The position numbers were made by a program, and so were the translations under genes. 64,000 nt of DNA from Hymenobacter oligotrophus (GTDB taxonomy: Bacteria; Bacteroidota; Bacteroidia; Cytophagales; Hymenobacteraceae): positions 124,001 through 188,000 of the forward strand of contig NZ_CP032317.1 of the NCBI RefSeq assembly GCF_003574965.1, written 5' to 3'. Positions 45,463 to 53,959 of this stretch are shown here, in pieces; the stretch's first letter is position 1; the number at the start of each line of letters is the position of its first letter. Under the pieces are notes generated by a model. It did not search any database, had not been told where the DNA came from, and saw only the letters and a list, made by a program, of their open reading frames with translations.

Positions 45463-45643
45463 TTACTTAGGTTGGTGGGCAAGCAAAGCGGTTTCGGCGG
45501 CAGGTTTCGCCGTTCTGTCGAATAAACGGTAAGCATATATTTTGTTCAATATTATGTATTAATAACAATAAAGCCGGGGCGGGCGTAAAGCAAAATGTGG
45601 TGTTTGACAATCAGCCGCATTTTGTTCAACAAACCAACTTGAT

Positions 45644-46336
45644 ATGTCTCATGCAGAAGCCCAGGCAATATCAGGGGAATACCTCGCGTTTATAAACAAC
45701 AAAGAATTCCCTTGCGTAGCGGCCAAAACGGCCCTCACCTGGAATCAACTCCACTGCTTGGTGGTCGACCACTTGGCTTGCCCCAAGGACGATGCCGACA
45801 TCCTGCAGTTCATATACGATTTCGTAGACGACTACCGCCAGTCGGAAAAGCTGTACCACAGCGCCGCCGTGGTGTTTAAAGGCCCCGAAGAAACCACCGA
45901 GGCAATGTTTGAGCAGCTGTTTTGGCAGCGGTTGCAAAGCCTCTCTAACCTCGATGCCCGCCGCTATGGCTACGACCCGCGCGTTGTGGCCGACCCCACC
46001 TCGCCCGATTTTAGCTTTAGCTTGAAGGAGGAGGCGTTTTTTGTAATAGGCCTGCACCCCGGCAGCAGCCGCGCCGCCCGCCGCTTTAAGTACCCCACCA
46101 TGGTATTTAATGCGCACCAGCAATTCGAGCAGCTGCGCGAAAACGGCCGTTACGAGTATTTGCAGCAAACCATTCGTAAGCGCGACGAGGCATTTTCTGG
46201 CTCGATAAACCCCATGCTGGCCAACTTTGGCGAGGCCTCGGAAGCCCACCAGTACACCGGCAGCCTGCACGACGATTCCTGGAAATGCCCATTTTTAAGC
46301 CAACATGGACGAATTGACCGTAATACCGCCGCGTAG
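45644..46336 (+). CDS. YqcI/YcgG family heme-dependent N-oxygenase (GntA-like)
   Basis: The 230-residue protein has the YqcI/YcgG pattern: FINNKEFPCVAAKTAL near residue 17, DILQFIYDFVDDYR, FKGPEETTEAMFEQLFWQRLQ, FSLKEEAFFVIGLHPGSSRAAR, YPTMVFNAHQQFEQLR and DDSWKCPF near the end. The family includes GntA, which N-hydroxylates a cyclic arginine derivative in guanitoxin biosynthesis using heme. The downstream DUF1989 gene overlaps it by 32 bases. It has an AT-rich upstream region with two TTTTGTTCAA words (near 45537 and 45619). Substrate is unknown; a guanidino compound is a reasonable guess from family knowledge. Confidence 0.85.
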   Translation: MSHAEAQAISGEYLAFINNKEFPCVAAKTALTWNQLHCLVVDHLACPKDDADILQFIYDFVDDYRQSEKLYHSAAVVFKGPEETTEAMFEQLFWQRLQSLSNLDARRYGYDPRVVADPTSPDFSFSLKEEAFFVIGLHPGSSRAARRFKYPTMVFNAHQQFEQLRENGRYEYLQQTIRKRDEAFSGSINPMLANFGEASEAHQYTGSLHDDSWKCPFLSQHGRIDRNTAA

Positions 46337-46895
46337 CGGCGCTGCCTTCGAGCTGCGCAAAGGCCAGCGCCTGCGCGTGATGGATTTGCAGGGCGAGCAA
46401 GTGTCGGATTTTGTGTGCTACAACCTGCACGACCGCGACGAGTACCTTTCGTCGGGACGTACCATCGACTACGCCGAAACCATCTTTCTCACCAAGGGCC
46501 ACCCGTTTTACTCGAATCGCAGCAACGTGATGTTTGAGCTGGTGGAGGATACCGTGGGCCGCCACGATTTCCTGCTCACGCCGTGCTCGGCCGATACTTT
46601 CCGGATTATTTACGGGCACGAGCACCCGCACCGCGGCTGCTTCGGCAACCTCAGCGAAGCGTTGCAGCCCTACGGCATTAGCCCCGATGCCATCCCGATC
46701 TGCTTCAACATCTTCATGCACGTAACCGTGGATGGCGAAACCGGCAAAGTAGGCGTGCTACCGCCCAAAAGCCGCGCCGGCGACTACGTGGTAATCGAAG
46801 CCAAGATGGACTTGATTGTGGGTATGACGGCGTGTTCGGCCGAAATGTCGAACAACTACGCCTTCAAGCCCATCGGGTACCAGATAGAGGGCTAG
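46305..46895 (+). CDS. DUF1989 (urea carboxylase-associated family) protein
   Basis: The 196-residue product has the DUF1989 pattern: GAAFELRKGQRLRVMDLQGEQVSDFVCYNLHD in pieces, YLSSGRTIDYAETIFLTKGHPFYSN, LLTPCSADTFRIIYG, CFGNLSEALQPYGI, PICFNIFMHVTVDGETGKVGV and KAGDYV-like SRAGDYVVIEAKMDLIVGMTACS. DUF1989 includes the two subunits of carboxyguanidine deiminase (formerly urea carboxylase-associated proteins). Here a single DUF1989 gene overlaps the upstream GntA-like gene, which implies coupled translation and a shared pathway; the exact reaction is not known. Confidence 0.87.
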   Translation: MDELTVIPPRSGAAFELRKGQRLRVMDLQGEQVSDFVCYNLHDRDEYLSSGRTIDYAETIFLTKGHPFYSNRSNVMFELVEDTVGRHDFLLTPCSADTFRIIYGHEHPHRGCFGNLSEALQPYGISPDAIPICFNIFMHVTVDGETGKVGVLPPKSRAGDYVVIEAKMDLIVGMTACSAEMSNNYAFKPIGYQIEG

Positions 46896-46916
46896 CGGCC
46901 CTAGGTGTCCGAAAAG

Positions 46917-46953
46917 CGCCGGCCCGGCTGCAACGCTTGCAGCCGGGCCGGCG
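46917..46953. terminator. Bidirectional terminator after the DUF1989 gene
   Basis: Perfect 17-bp stem CGCCGGCCCGGCTGCAA with loop CGC, AAAA before and GTGTTTTT after; separates it from the convergent SBP gene. Confidence 0.85.
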
Positions 46954-46978
46954 TGTTTTTAAGCAGGCGTGCCCTAGG

Positions 46979-48709
46979 TCAGTCCTTCCAGACGCGCTCC
47001 AGCACCAGTTGGTTCATGGGGTTGGGCGTGAGGCCGTGCACGTTGTTTTGCGTAAGGCGCACCACTTGGTCGTAGTACAGCGGAATAACGGGTACATCGC
47101 GCACCACGAGGCGGTCCATGGCTTGGTACAGCTCCCAACGGCGGCGGTCGTCGCGCTCCAATTTGGCTTGCTCGTACAGGCGGTCGAATTCGGGGTTGCG
47201 GTAGTGCGTTTTGTTGGGCCCGGCCGGCGAGAAGTTGGGGCCGTAGAACAAGGCCAGGTAATTTTCGGCGTCGGGGTAGTCGCCGAGCCACGACTTGGTA
47301 AACAGTGCGGCGCGGCCGTTGTCGACCATTTCCTGATGCGCCGCCGATTGATTTACATCAATCTGCACCTGCACGCCCACCTCGGCCCACTTCTTCTGCA
47401 GGTACTCACTTATTTCCTTAGTATCGGCCACGGTGCTCAGGCGCAGGCGCAGCGGCTTGCTGGGGCCGTAACCCGCTTCGCGCAGCAATTGCCGGGCTTT
47501 TTCGGGCTGATACAGGTAGCCCGGCACGGCTTGCTGGCTAAACGACGGCAGCGACGAAGGCACAAAGCCCGAGTGGCCCGGCACGCCCACGTTGTTCAGA
47601 AAATAAGCCAGCAGCTCGGGTTTGTTGAGGGCGTAATTGAGGGCCTGCCGCACGCGCCGGTCGCGCAGGGCGGGCTGGTCGGCGTCGCCGCGCAGGTTGG
47701 TGGGGTCTTGCTGAATGCCTAGGTACTCGGTGTTCAGGTACGGCACCTTTTCGAAGCGGAACTTGCCCGCAAAGTCTTCGCGCAGCTGGCCGTTGGGGTA
47801 CAAAATCAGGTCGCGCGAGCCAGCCCGGATGCCCGACAGGAAATCGAGCTTGCCCTGCTGAAACGTCAGGAACTCCGATTTGCGGTCGGAAATAAAGCTG
47901 ATCTGCACCGCATCGAGGTAAGGGAGTTGCTTGCCCTTGGCATCGCGGCGCCAGTAGTTGGGGTTGCGGTGGTACACAATGGCCGAGCCTTCGTCCCAAC
48001 GCCTAAACACAAAGGGGCCGGTACCCACCGGGTGCTCCCGAAAGTCTTTGCCGTAGCGTTGCACGGCCTCGTGCGGCACCACGTAGGCGTAGGGCATCGT
48101 CAGGATACCCAGGAAAGGAATGAACGGCTCCTTGAGGTAAACGCGCACCGTGGAGTCGTTGGCCGCCACAAAGCAAGTGTCCGACGGCTCGCCCTGCCCG
48201 TTTTCGAGCACCTTGCCCCGGAAAATCCAGCCGCCGGGGCTGGCCGTGGTTTTGTCGAGCAGGCGCCGGAACGAGTACACCACATCGTGCGCCGTAACGG
48301 CCCGGCCTTTGCCGCCGGCAAACACCTCCGAGTCGTGGAAGCGCACCCCCACGCGCAGCACAAAGGTGTAGCGGCGGCCGTCGGGCGAAATGTCGTAGTG
48401 GCGGGCTAGGGCAGGGGCGGGGCGCAATGAATCGTTCAGCTCCACCAGGCCGTTGTAGAGCTGGGTAACCGCCCAAATGTTGGCCTGATTGCGGGAGAAA
48501 GCCGGATCGAGCGAGGTAAGCGCCTCGGGCTGGTTGTAGCGAAACACGCGCCGCTCGTCGGCCGATTTTTCCGCGGTGCCGCAAGCATTCAGCAGTGCCA
48601 GCACCGGTAGCACGAGGCTGCGCCCTAGGTGCGGGCGGCGGCGGAAGAACGCGGGAGGGGAGAGAAGAGGGTTCAAGTGCTTACGGGGCAAGGCACCGGC
48701 GGCGGCCAT
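46979..48709 (-). CDS. ABC transporter substrate-binding lipoprotein (oligopeptide type, SBP family 5)
   Basis: The 576-residue protein has a lipoprotein signal with lipobox LNAC near residue 42, then RRVFRYNQPEALTSLDPAFSR, DGRRYTFVLRVGVRFHD and VTAHDVVYSFRRLLD, RRVRQALNYALNKPELL, EVGVQVQIDVNQSA and the C-terminal YQAMDRLVVRDVPVIPLYY, all characteristic of OppA/DppA-type binding proteins. No permease or ATPase genes are adjacent. The N-terminal extension before the lipobox is unusually long and basic; the ATG at 48709 is the best start, but one nearer the lipobox is possible. Confidence 0.87.
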   Translation of the reverse strand: MAAAGALPRKHLNPLLSPPAFFRRRPHLGRSLVLPVLALLNACGTAEKSADERRVFRYNQPEALTSLDPAFSRNQANIWAVTQLYNGLVELNDSLRPAPALARHYDISPDGRRYTFVLRVGVRFHDSEVFAGGKGRAVTAHDVVYSFRRLLDKTTASPGGWIFRGKVLENGQGEPSDTCFVAANDSTVRVYLKEPFIPFLGILTMPYAYVVPHEAVQRYGKDFREHPVGTGPFVFRRWDEGSAIVYHRNPNYWRRDAKGKQLPYLDAVQISFISDRKSEFLTFQQGKLDFLSGIRAGSRDLILYPNGQLREDFAGKFRFEKVPYLNTEYLGIQQDPTNLRGDADQPALRDRRVRQALNYALNKPELLAYFLNNVGVPGHSGFVPSSLPSFSQQAVPGYLYQPEKARQLLREAGYGPSKPLRLRLSTVADTKEISEYLQKKWAEVGVQVQIDVNQSAAHQEMVDNGRAALFTKSWLGDYPDAENYLALFYGPNFSPAGPNKTHYRNPEFDRLYEQAKLERDDRRRWELYQAMDRLVVRDVPVIPLYYDQVVRLTQNNVHGLTPNPMNQLVLERVWKD

Positions 48710-48856
48710 GGGCTTAGGCAAAGGAAAACAACTCAGAGACAGACTTTTGTTGGGCGGATGAGCACGGGCTTGGCTCGGCGTTCGGGCACCGCCCGAAGAG
48801 GTTTCGGGAAGCCCGCCAGAAGCCAAAAAACGGGCTCCGCGAACGGGAAAGACGTG

Positions 48857-48864
48857 TATATTTG
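48857..48864 (+). promoter_or_regulatory. Promoter -7 box of the UPF0173 gene
   Basis: TATATTTG, a perfect match to the Bacteroidota -7 element, about 60 bases upstream of the ATG at 48926. No clear -33 element. Confidence 0.5.
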
Positions 48865-48925
48865 TAGCAAAGTACGGCTAAATCTGCGCTCGGCCGCAGC
48901 CGTGTTTATCCGCTAACTTCGTTGC

Positions 48926-49606
48926 ATGGAACTTACCTACTACGGACACTCCTGCTTTGGTCTGCACGTGGGGGGCTCGCGCCTCCTGTTCGACCCGTTT
49001 ATCCGCCCCAACGCGTTGGCCAAGGATGTACAGGTAGATCAAATCGAAGCCGATTTTATCCTGCTCTCGCACGGCCACTTCGACCACGTGTCGGAGGTTG
49101 AGGAAATAGGCAAGCGCACCAACGCGCCGCTAGTAGGCATGTTTGAGGTGCTCAGCTGGTTTGAGCAAAAAGGCCTGCAGGCGCCGTACAAAATGAACAT
49201 TGGCGGGCGGGCGCAGCTGCCCTTCGGCACCGTGAAGATGGTTCCGGCCGTTCACAGCTCCTCGATGCCCGATGGCTCGTACGGCGGTGTAGCGGGCGGC
49301 TTTGTGCTCGAAACAAACGAAGGCAACCTGTACTTCGCCGGCGACACGGCCCTGACGTACGAAATGAAGCTCATCGGCGAGCGGACCAAGCTCGATGTAG
49401 CGCTGCTGCCCATTGGCGACAATTTCACCATGGGCATCGACGATGCCCTGCAGGCGGCCCAGTGGCTGGGCGTGAAGCGCGTGGTAGGCATGCACTACGA
49501 CACCTTCCCGCCGATTAAGCTCGATCACGAAGCTGCGCAACGCAAGGCACAGCAGGCCGGCGTAGAGCTGCTGCTGCTGAGCATCGGGCAAACGATTAAT
49601 CTGTAA
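48926..49606 (+). CDS. UPF0173 metal-dependent hydrolase (metallo-beta-lactamase fold)
   Basis: The 226-residue protein starts MELTYYGHSCFGLHVGGSRLLFDPFI, typical of UPF0173/YtkL-like proteins, with the zinc-binding HGHFDHV at about residues 50-56, AVHSSSMPDG, YFAGDTALTYEMKLIGE and VGMHYDTFPPIKLD near the end. Cytoplasmic, substrate unknown. It is followed by an inverted-repeat element and parA. Confidence 0.9.
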   Translation: MELTYYGHSCFGLHVGGSRLLFDPFIRPNALAKDVQVDQIEADFILLSHGHFDHVSEVEEIGKRTNAPLVGMFEVLSWFEQKGLQAPYKMNIGGRAQLPFGTVKMVPAVHSSSMPDGSYGGVAGGFVLETNEGNLYFAGDTALTYEMKLIGERTKLDVALLPIGDNFTMGIDDALQAAQWLGVKRVVGMHYDTFPPIKLDHEAAQRKAQQAGVELLLLSIGQTINL

Positions 49607-49609
49607 GTT

Positions 49610-49690
49610 GGCCGTTAGCGGTTGTCAGTTGGCAGTTTCTTACCTTCAAAAACTGAACACTGACAACGGACAACTGGCCACTGTCAACTA
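49610..49690. repeat. Imperfect inverted repeat between the UPF0173 gene and parA
   Basis: Words GTTGTCAGTTGGCAGTTT (near 49621) recur as imperfect complements AAACTGAACACTGACAAC and ACAACTGGCCACTGTCAAC (to 49688). It ends ten bases before the parA ATG, so it forms most of the parA leader. Same style as the elements at 9458 and 15313. Confidence 0.65.
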
Positions 49691-49697
49691 AAAAGAA

Positions 49698-50507
49698 ATG
49701 GGTAAAATTATTGCGGTAGCAAACCAGAAAGGCGGCGTGGGCAAAACCACCTCGTCCATCAACCTCGCGGCGTCGTTGGCTGCGCTGGAATACCGCACCC
49801 TGCTGGTAGATGCCGATCCGCAGGCCAACGCCACCTCCGGCGTCGGCTTCGATCCAAAAGACATCCAACACAGCATTTACGAGTGCATGGTCGACGGCAT
49901 CAATGCCCAGGACATCATCCTGCAGACCAATATTCTGCCTCACCTCGATCTGATGCCTTCGCACATCGACCTGGTGGGCGCCGAAGTGGAGATGATCAAC
50001 CTGCCCAACCGCGAGGAGAAGATGAAGCAGGCGCTGGCGGCGCTGACCGACCAGTACGACTTCATCATCATCGACTGCTCGCCTTCCCTAGGTCTGATCA
50101 CAGTAAACGCCCTTACGGCAGCCAATTCGGTAATCATTCCGGTGCAGTGCGAGTACTTCGCTCTGGAGGGTCTGGGCAAGCTACTGAATACCATCAAGAT
50201 CATTCAAAGCCGCCTCAACCCGCAGCTCGAAATTGAGGGCATTTTGCTGACGATGTACGACGTGCGCCTGCGCCTCTCCAACCAAGTGGTAGAGGAGGTG
50301 AAACTGCACTTCCAGCAGTTGGTGTTCGATACCATCATCCCGCGCAACGTAAAACTTTCGGAGTCGCCGAGCTTTGGTATTCCGGTTATTCTGCACGATG
50401 CCGAAAGCAAAGGCTCGATCAGCTACCTGAACTTGGCCCGCGAAATCGTGGAGAAGAACTCCGTAACGCAAGACGGCGCCGCGTACGCCGAAGGCGACGC
50501 CGCCTAG
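49698..50507 (+). CDS. parA: ParA family ATPase (chromosome partitioning, Soj-like)
   Basis: The 269-residue protein has the deviant Walker [10 protein letters not shown] (11-19), then [18 protein letters not shown] (Walker A'), [20 protein letters not shown] (Walker B) and VPRN-like [19 protein letters not shown], the full ParA/Soj pattern. It moves ParB-parS complexes over the nucleoid. Unusually, parB is 14 kb away on the other strand. A short hydrophilic tail follows the conserved domain. Confidence 0.93.
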   Translation: MGKIIAVANQKGGVGKTTSSINLAASLAALEYRTLLVDADPQANATSGVGFDPKDIQHSIYECMVDGINAQDIILQTNILPHLDLMPSHIDLVGAEVEMINLPNREEKMKQALAALTDQYDFIIIDCSPSLGLITVNALTAANSVIIPVQCEYFALEGLGKLLNTIKIIQSRLNPQLEIEGILLTMYDVRLRLSNQVVEEVKLHFQQLVFDTIIPRNVKLSESPSFGIPVILHDAESKGSISYLNLAREIVEKNSVTQDGAAYAEGDAA

Positions 50508-50530
50508 CCGTAACCGGCGTTTGTGCTGCA

Positions 50531-50560
50531 AAGGGCATCCCCTATCTAGGGGCTGCCCTT
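50531..50560 (+). terminator. Terminator after parA
   Basis: AAGGGCATCCCCT (50531-50543) pairs with AGGGGCTGCCCTT (50548-50560), one mismatch, followed by TTGTTTT. Confidence 0.75.
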
Positions 50561-50868
50561 TTGTTTTGCCTGCGTGCGGCGCCGCTTTACTGCAAACGCC
50601 CCGATTATCTACCCGAGAACAGCTGGCCCGAATGTGTGCACAATAAGCACTTCTGCGGGGCCGAGAACCCGGCCACTAGGGTGAATTATAACATAATGTA
50701 GAGCTTTTGTACTTGTTATATTATTCCTTGATACAATAAAATTTAGCTAGTATATTATCTAAACAAAACTTAAAACCGTACAAGGTATGCTCCTCTCCAG
50801 CTACTGCCCTCAGGCCGTGGCGCACTTCTGCTCTTCGCTCTTAGCTGCCCATTTTTTCTCCACCCGCT
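50561..50868. other. AT-rich leader region of a T9SS cargo gene
   Basis: About 308 bases with no convincing gene. The part at 50690-50790 is strongly AT-rich (TATAACATAATG, TTATATTATTCC), very unlike the genome, and presumably holds the promoter; no clear TAnnTTTG box was found. A 60-codon open frame at 50787-50969 is not supported. Confidence 0.45.
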
Positions 50869-51825
50869 ATGAAGCACGCTTTACTGTCATTTCTCCTGTT
50901 GATAGGACAGGGGGGATACTTCAGCGGTTCGGCTTCGGGGCAAAACCTGATCCAGAACGGCACTTTTAACAGCTACCCCACAACCTCGGCCACTGGCAAC
51001 GAGTTGCCGCCCGGTACCGACCTAGGCGGCTGGAGCAGCGGCTTGGGCTACGCTGGCACCGGCATGTACCCGCCCGACACCAAAATATCAGTGCAAACCG
51101 GCGCTGTGGTGTATTACTACAACATGGTGCGCCAAGGCAGCTTCCCCGGCGACGCGGCCCACCGCGTGCCGCCCGCCAACACCTGGCTGTACTCCAACGG
51201 CAACGTTAGCGGCTTGCCCATGACGGTTTGGATTCAGCGCGTGAACGTGAAGCCCAACACCGACTACCTCTTCTCGTTTTACACTTCCAACGCCATCAGC
51301 TCGGAGCGCGACCTGAAGTCGGACCCGGTGCTGCGAGTCGAGGTCGACGGCAAGCCCGTGGGCAAGGACATGCAGGTGTACGACGAAGCCGACCCCCGCT
51401 CGGGCCACAACGGCCGCGACGGTTGGGACCGTCGCGTGGTGCATTTTCAAACTGGGCCCGCCACCACCAACATCGAGCTGAAGATTATTGACCTTGCCAA
51501 CGACAGCAACGGCGACGACTTGGCCCTGACGGCCCTGGACCTGCACCAGGCCACCAAAGAGGAAATTGCCCGAACCACGGGCCCTACCGGGCTGGCATTG
51601 TTTCCGAACCCCGCCGTGCGCGCCACCCGGCTTGATTTGCGCACCCTGCCATTGGGCAAGTACGAGATAACGTTTGTTGATGCCGTGGGGCGCTGGATAC
51701 GTTCCGAGCAGCACATAGGCGGCGAAATGCAGGCCATTGATCTGCGCGACTTGCCGGTAGGTACCTACCTTGTGCGGGTGCGGGGCGCCAACACCAACCA
51801 CACCCTGCGCCTGCTGAAAGAGTAA
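50869..51825 (+). CDS. Secreted protein with T9SS type A sorting domain
   Basis: The 318-residue product has a signal peptide (about 1-24, ending ASGQ), begins NLIQNGTFNSYP like carbohydrate-binding modules of cell-surface proteins, and ends with a type IX secretion C-terminal domain (about 245-318): LALFPNPAVRATRLDL, YEITFVDAVGRWI and DLPVGTYLVRVRGANTNHTL. It should be exported through Sec and then T9SS and displayed on the cell surface. The middle domain (LRVEVDGKPV, NIELKIIDLAND) is a jelly-roll-like fold by inference; binding target unknown. Confidence 0.85.
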   Translation: MKHALLSFLLLIGQGGYFSGSASGQNLIQNGTFNSYPTTSATGNELPPGTDLGGWSSGLGYAGTGMYPPDTKISVQTGAVVYYYNMVRQGSFPGDAAHRVPPANTWLYSNGNVSGLPMTVWIQRVNVKPNTDYLFSFYTSNAISSERDLKSDPVLRVEVDGKPVGKDMQVYDEADPRSGHNGRDGWDRRVVHFQTGPATTNIELKIIDLANDSNGDDLALTALDLHQATKEEIARTTGPTGLALFPNPAVRATRLDLRTLPLGKYEITFVDAVGRWIRSEQHIGGEMQAIDLRDLPVGTYLVRVRGANTNHTLRLLKE

Positions 51826-51847
51826 CCAACTGCTGACACCTAGCAAT

Positions 51848-51895
51848 CCCGGGCGCGGGCCCGAAGCACCAACGTGTTTCGGGCCCGCGCCCGGG
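51848..51895 (+). terminator. Strong terminator after the T9SS gene
   Basis: Perfect 18-bp stem CCCGGGCGCGGGCCCGAA with a 12-base loop, then GTTTTTT. Confidence 0.88.
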
Positions 51896-52243
51896 GTTTT
51901 TTAACACTGCGCTAGCCGCTCGCTGGTTTGGTAACTGCGGCAAACCTTGCAGATATCTTAAAATAGATTATAACTTTTCTTATGATCAAATGCTGGCGTC
52001 AGCGCTGATTCCAGCCAATCAAATACATCTTGGGTAGCTTATGTTTCGGCTTCCGGAAAATTTAACGGCCTTGCAGATCAAGGAAAACATTGGCTTGAAT
52101 GCACTGAAAAGGCGTTTTAAAAGTTAACGACCGACAAACACGGTGATGCCAAAGCCACGGCGTTGCCGCTGGCTCATCTATAAACTGTAAATTTGTGCTT
52201 CATCCGGTACTTTGCCGGTAATATCACTCTTAATCATAACACG
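51896..52243. other. Intergenic leader between two T9SS cargo genes
   Basis: About 350 bases without a gene, AT-rich at 51950-52130. The promoter of the next gene lies at its end (52163-52195). No repeat was recognised. Confidence 0.5.
52163..52195 (+). promoter_or_regulatory. Promoter of the PA14-RICIN gene
   Basis: TTG at 52163-52165, 22-base spacer, TAAATTTG at 52188-52195, about 50 bases before the ATG at 52244. Confidence 0.6.
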
Positions 52244-53899
52244 ATGCGTAGTCTGATATTCTGCACAGTACTGGCCGGGCTTGCTGCCGGCCCGCTTGGG
52301 TTGGTAAGTGCCAATGCACACGCGGGAAGTGGGGAGGGAACAGCTCGGATGTTCGGCAACGCGGCAACGCGTTTGGCCAGCCCTGCGGCCTTGCCTGTGC
52401 AAGGCGCAGGTAGCGGACTTACGGCCAGCTATTTTGCCAACGGCACGTTGGCGGGCGCCCCCAGCGTGCGCCGCATCGATGCCGCTATCGATTTTAACTG
52501 GGGCACCAGCGCCCCGGCCGAGGGCCTGCCCGCCGATAACTTTTCGGTGCGTTGGGAGGGCCTGCTGGCGGCGCCCACCACCGGCCGTTACCGCTTTTTG
52601 GCCCGCACCGACGACGAAATACGCGTGTGGGTAAACGGCAAGCAGATGCTCGACACCTGGAACGGCCGCAAACCCAGCGCCGGCGAAGGCTACGTGGAGC
52701 TGGCCGCCGGCGAAAAAACCAGCATCCGGATTGAGTACGCCGACTCCGACGGCGACGCCCGCCTGCAGCTGCAATGGGTGCCTCCGGGCCAAGCGGCGCA
52801 GGTTATCGGCACGGGCTACCTGTACCCGCTCGGCTCACCTACCACGCCCGACCCAATAAACCCGGCAGCAGCCGTGGCGGCCGCCCCCGTGGCCAAGCCG
52901 CAACCAACCCCAGCCAAAAAAGCTGCGCCCGCACCTGCCAAGCCGGCTCCTAAAGCAACCGCTGCCAAATCGGCCGAGGCTAAACCCGTGGCCAAAGCCG
53001 CCCCCAAACCTGAAACCCCTAAACCCGAAGCTAAGCCCAAGCCAAGCAAGGCCGACGCCAAAGCTGCGGAAACCGTTGCTGCGCTGCCGGCTGGGGTGTA
53101 TATCCTCACGTCGCGGGCGGGCAACAAACCGCTGGAAGTGATTGAGCCCGGCCGCCCCAACCGCCGGGCCTACGCCGAAGCCGGGGTTGGCGGACCCACT
53201 GCCGATGGCCGCAGCACTGCCCCGCAGTGGCGCATCGAGAGCTTGGGCAACGGCTACTACCGCATTGGTGTGCAGGGCAGCAACAAGGTGCTCGAGGTGC
53301 TGGGCAGCGCTACCTCCAATGGCACGCCCATGAGCCTATGGACGTACTACAGCGGCAACAACCAACTGTGGCGCATCGAGCCGGCCGAAGGCACTTACTA
53401 CAAGCTCATTGCCAAGCACAGCAACAAAGCCCTCACGGCCAAGGACTCGATCGAGGGCGGCCTGCAGCAGTGGCGTTACAGCGCCCGCGTCGATCAGCAG
53501 TGGAAGTTGGAGGCCATAGCGCCCGAAGACAACGTGGCGCCCGTAACGGCGGCTGCCCCCGCCGACCTCAAAGGCACTGGCTCGTACAACATGAGTATTT
53601 ACCCCAACCCCAGCAACGGCGTGGTGCAGCTGCGCTACTCCCTGCCCGAGGAAATTCCGATGGGGTGGGTGCTGTATAACCAAAATGGCGCTCCGGTGCG
53701 CGTATCGGACTACCGCCGCAAAGCCGCCGGCGCCCACCACCAAACGCTCGATTTTACGGGCCTGCCCGCCGGCGACTACAACCTGCGCATGACCGTAGGG
53801 GCCAATACCACCCGCGTGCAGGTGCAATTGCGCACGCCCTCGGCCGGCGAGGCTACCCCCGCCGAAGAGGCTTCTGCCGCAGGCACCAAGCAGCCCTAG
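52244..53899 (+). CDS. Secreted PA14 - RICIN lectin - T9SS sorting domain protein
   Basis: The 551-residue product has a signal peptide (about 1-27), a PA14 domain (about 57-195: SGLTASYFANGTLAG, GRYRFLARTDDEIRVWVNGK, RIEYADSDGDARLQLQW), an Ala/Pro/Lys-rich linker (about 205-290), a ricin-type beta-trefoil (about 292-425, repeats of VLEVLGSATSNGTP and ALTAKDSIEGGLQQW type) and a T9SS sorting domain (about 447-525: MSIYPNPSNGVVQLRYSL). Both binding domains suggest carbohydrate binding on the cell surface. Unusually, about 22 more residues, rich in Ala, Glu and Thr, follow the sorting domain, which is normally terminal. Stop TAG lies in CCTAGG. Confidence 0.87.
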   Translation: MRSLIFCTVLAGLAAGPLGLVSANAHAGSGEGTARMFGNAATRLASPAALPVQGAGSGLTASYFANGTLAGAPSVRRIDAAIDFNWGTSAPAEGLPADNFSVRWEGLLAAPTTGRYRFLARTDDEIRVWVNGKQMLDTWNGRKPSAGEGYVELAAGEKTSIRIEYADSDGDARLQLQWVPPGQAAQVIGTGYLYPLGSPTTPDPINPAAAVAAAPVAKPQPTPAKKAAPAPAKPAPKATAAKSAEAKPVAKAAPKPETPKPEAKPKPSKADAKAAETVAALPAGVYILTSRAGNKPLEVIEPGRPNRRAYAEAGVGGPTADGRSTAPQWRIESLGNGYYRIGVQGSNKVLEVLGSATSNGTPMSLWTYYSGNNQLWRIEPAEGTYYKLIAKHSNKALTAKDSIEGGLQQWRYSARVDQQWKLEAIAPEDNVAPVTAAAPADLKGTGSYNMSIYPNPSNGVVQLRYSLPEEIPMGWVLYNQNGAPVRVSDYRRKAAGAHHQTLDFTGLPAGDYNLRMTVGANTTRVQVQLRTPSAGEATPAEEASAAGTKQP

Positions 53900-53918
53900 G
53901 TCGCATTAAGCTCAACAG

Positions 53919-53959
53919 CCACAAAGGGCTGGCTCCGTGCAGGAGCCAGCCCTTTGTGG
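53919..53959. terminator. Bidirectional terminator between PA14-RICIN gene and serA
   Basis: Perfect 18-bp stem CCACAAAGGGCTGGCTCC with loop GTGCA, abutting the serA stop codon. Confidence 0.85.

Noticed and set aside
46832-47722. Open frame antisense to the substrate-binding protein
   Set aside because: No start context or domain; the minus-strand lipoprotein explains the region.
50787-50969. 60-codon open frame overlapping the start of the T9SS gene
   Set aside because: It overlaps the signal peptide coding region in another frame and has no family features.
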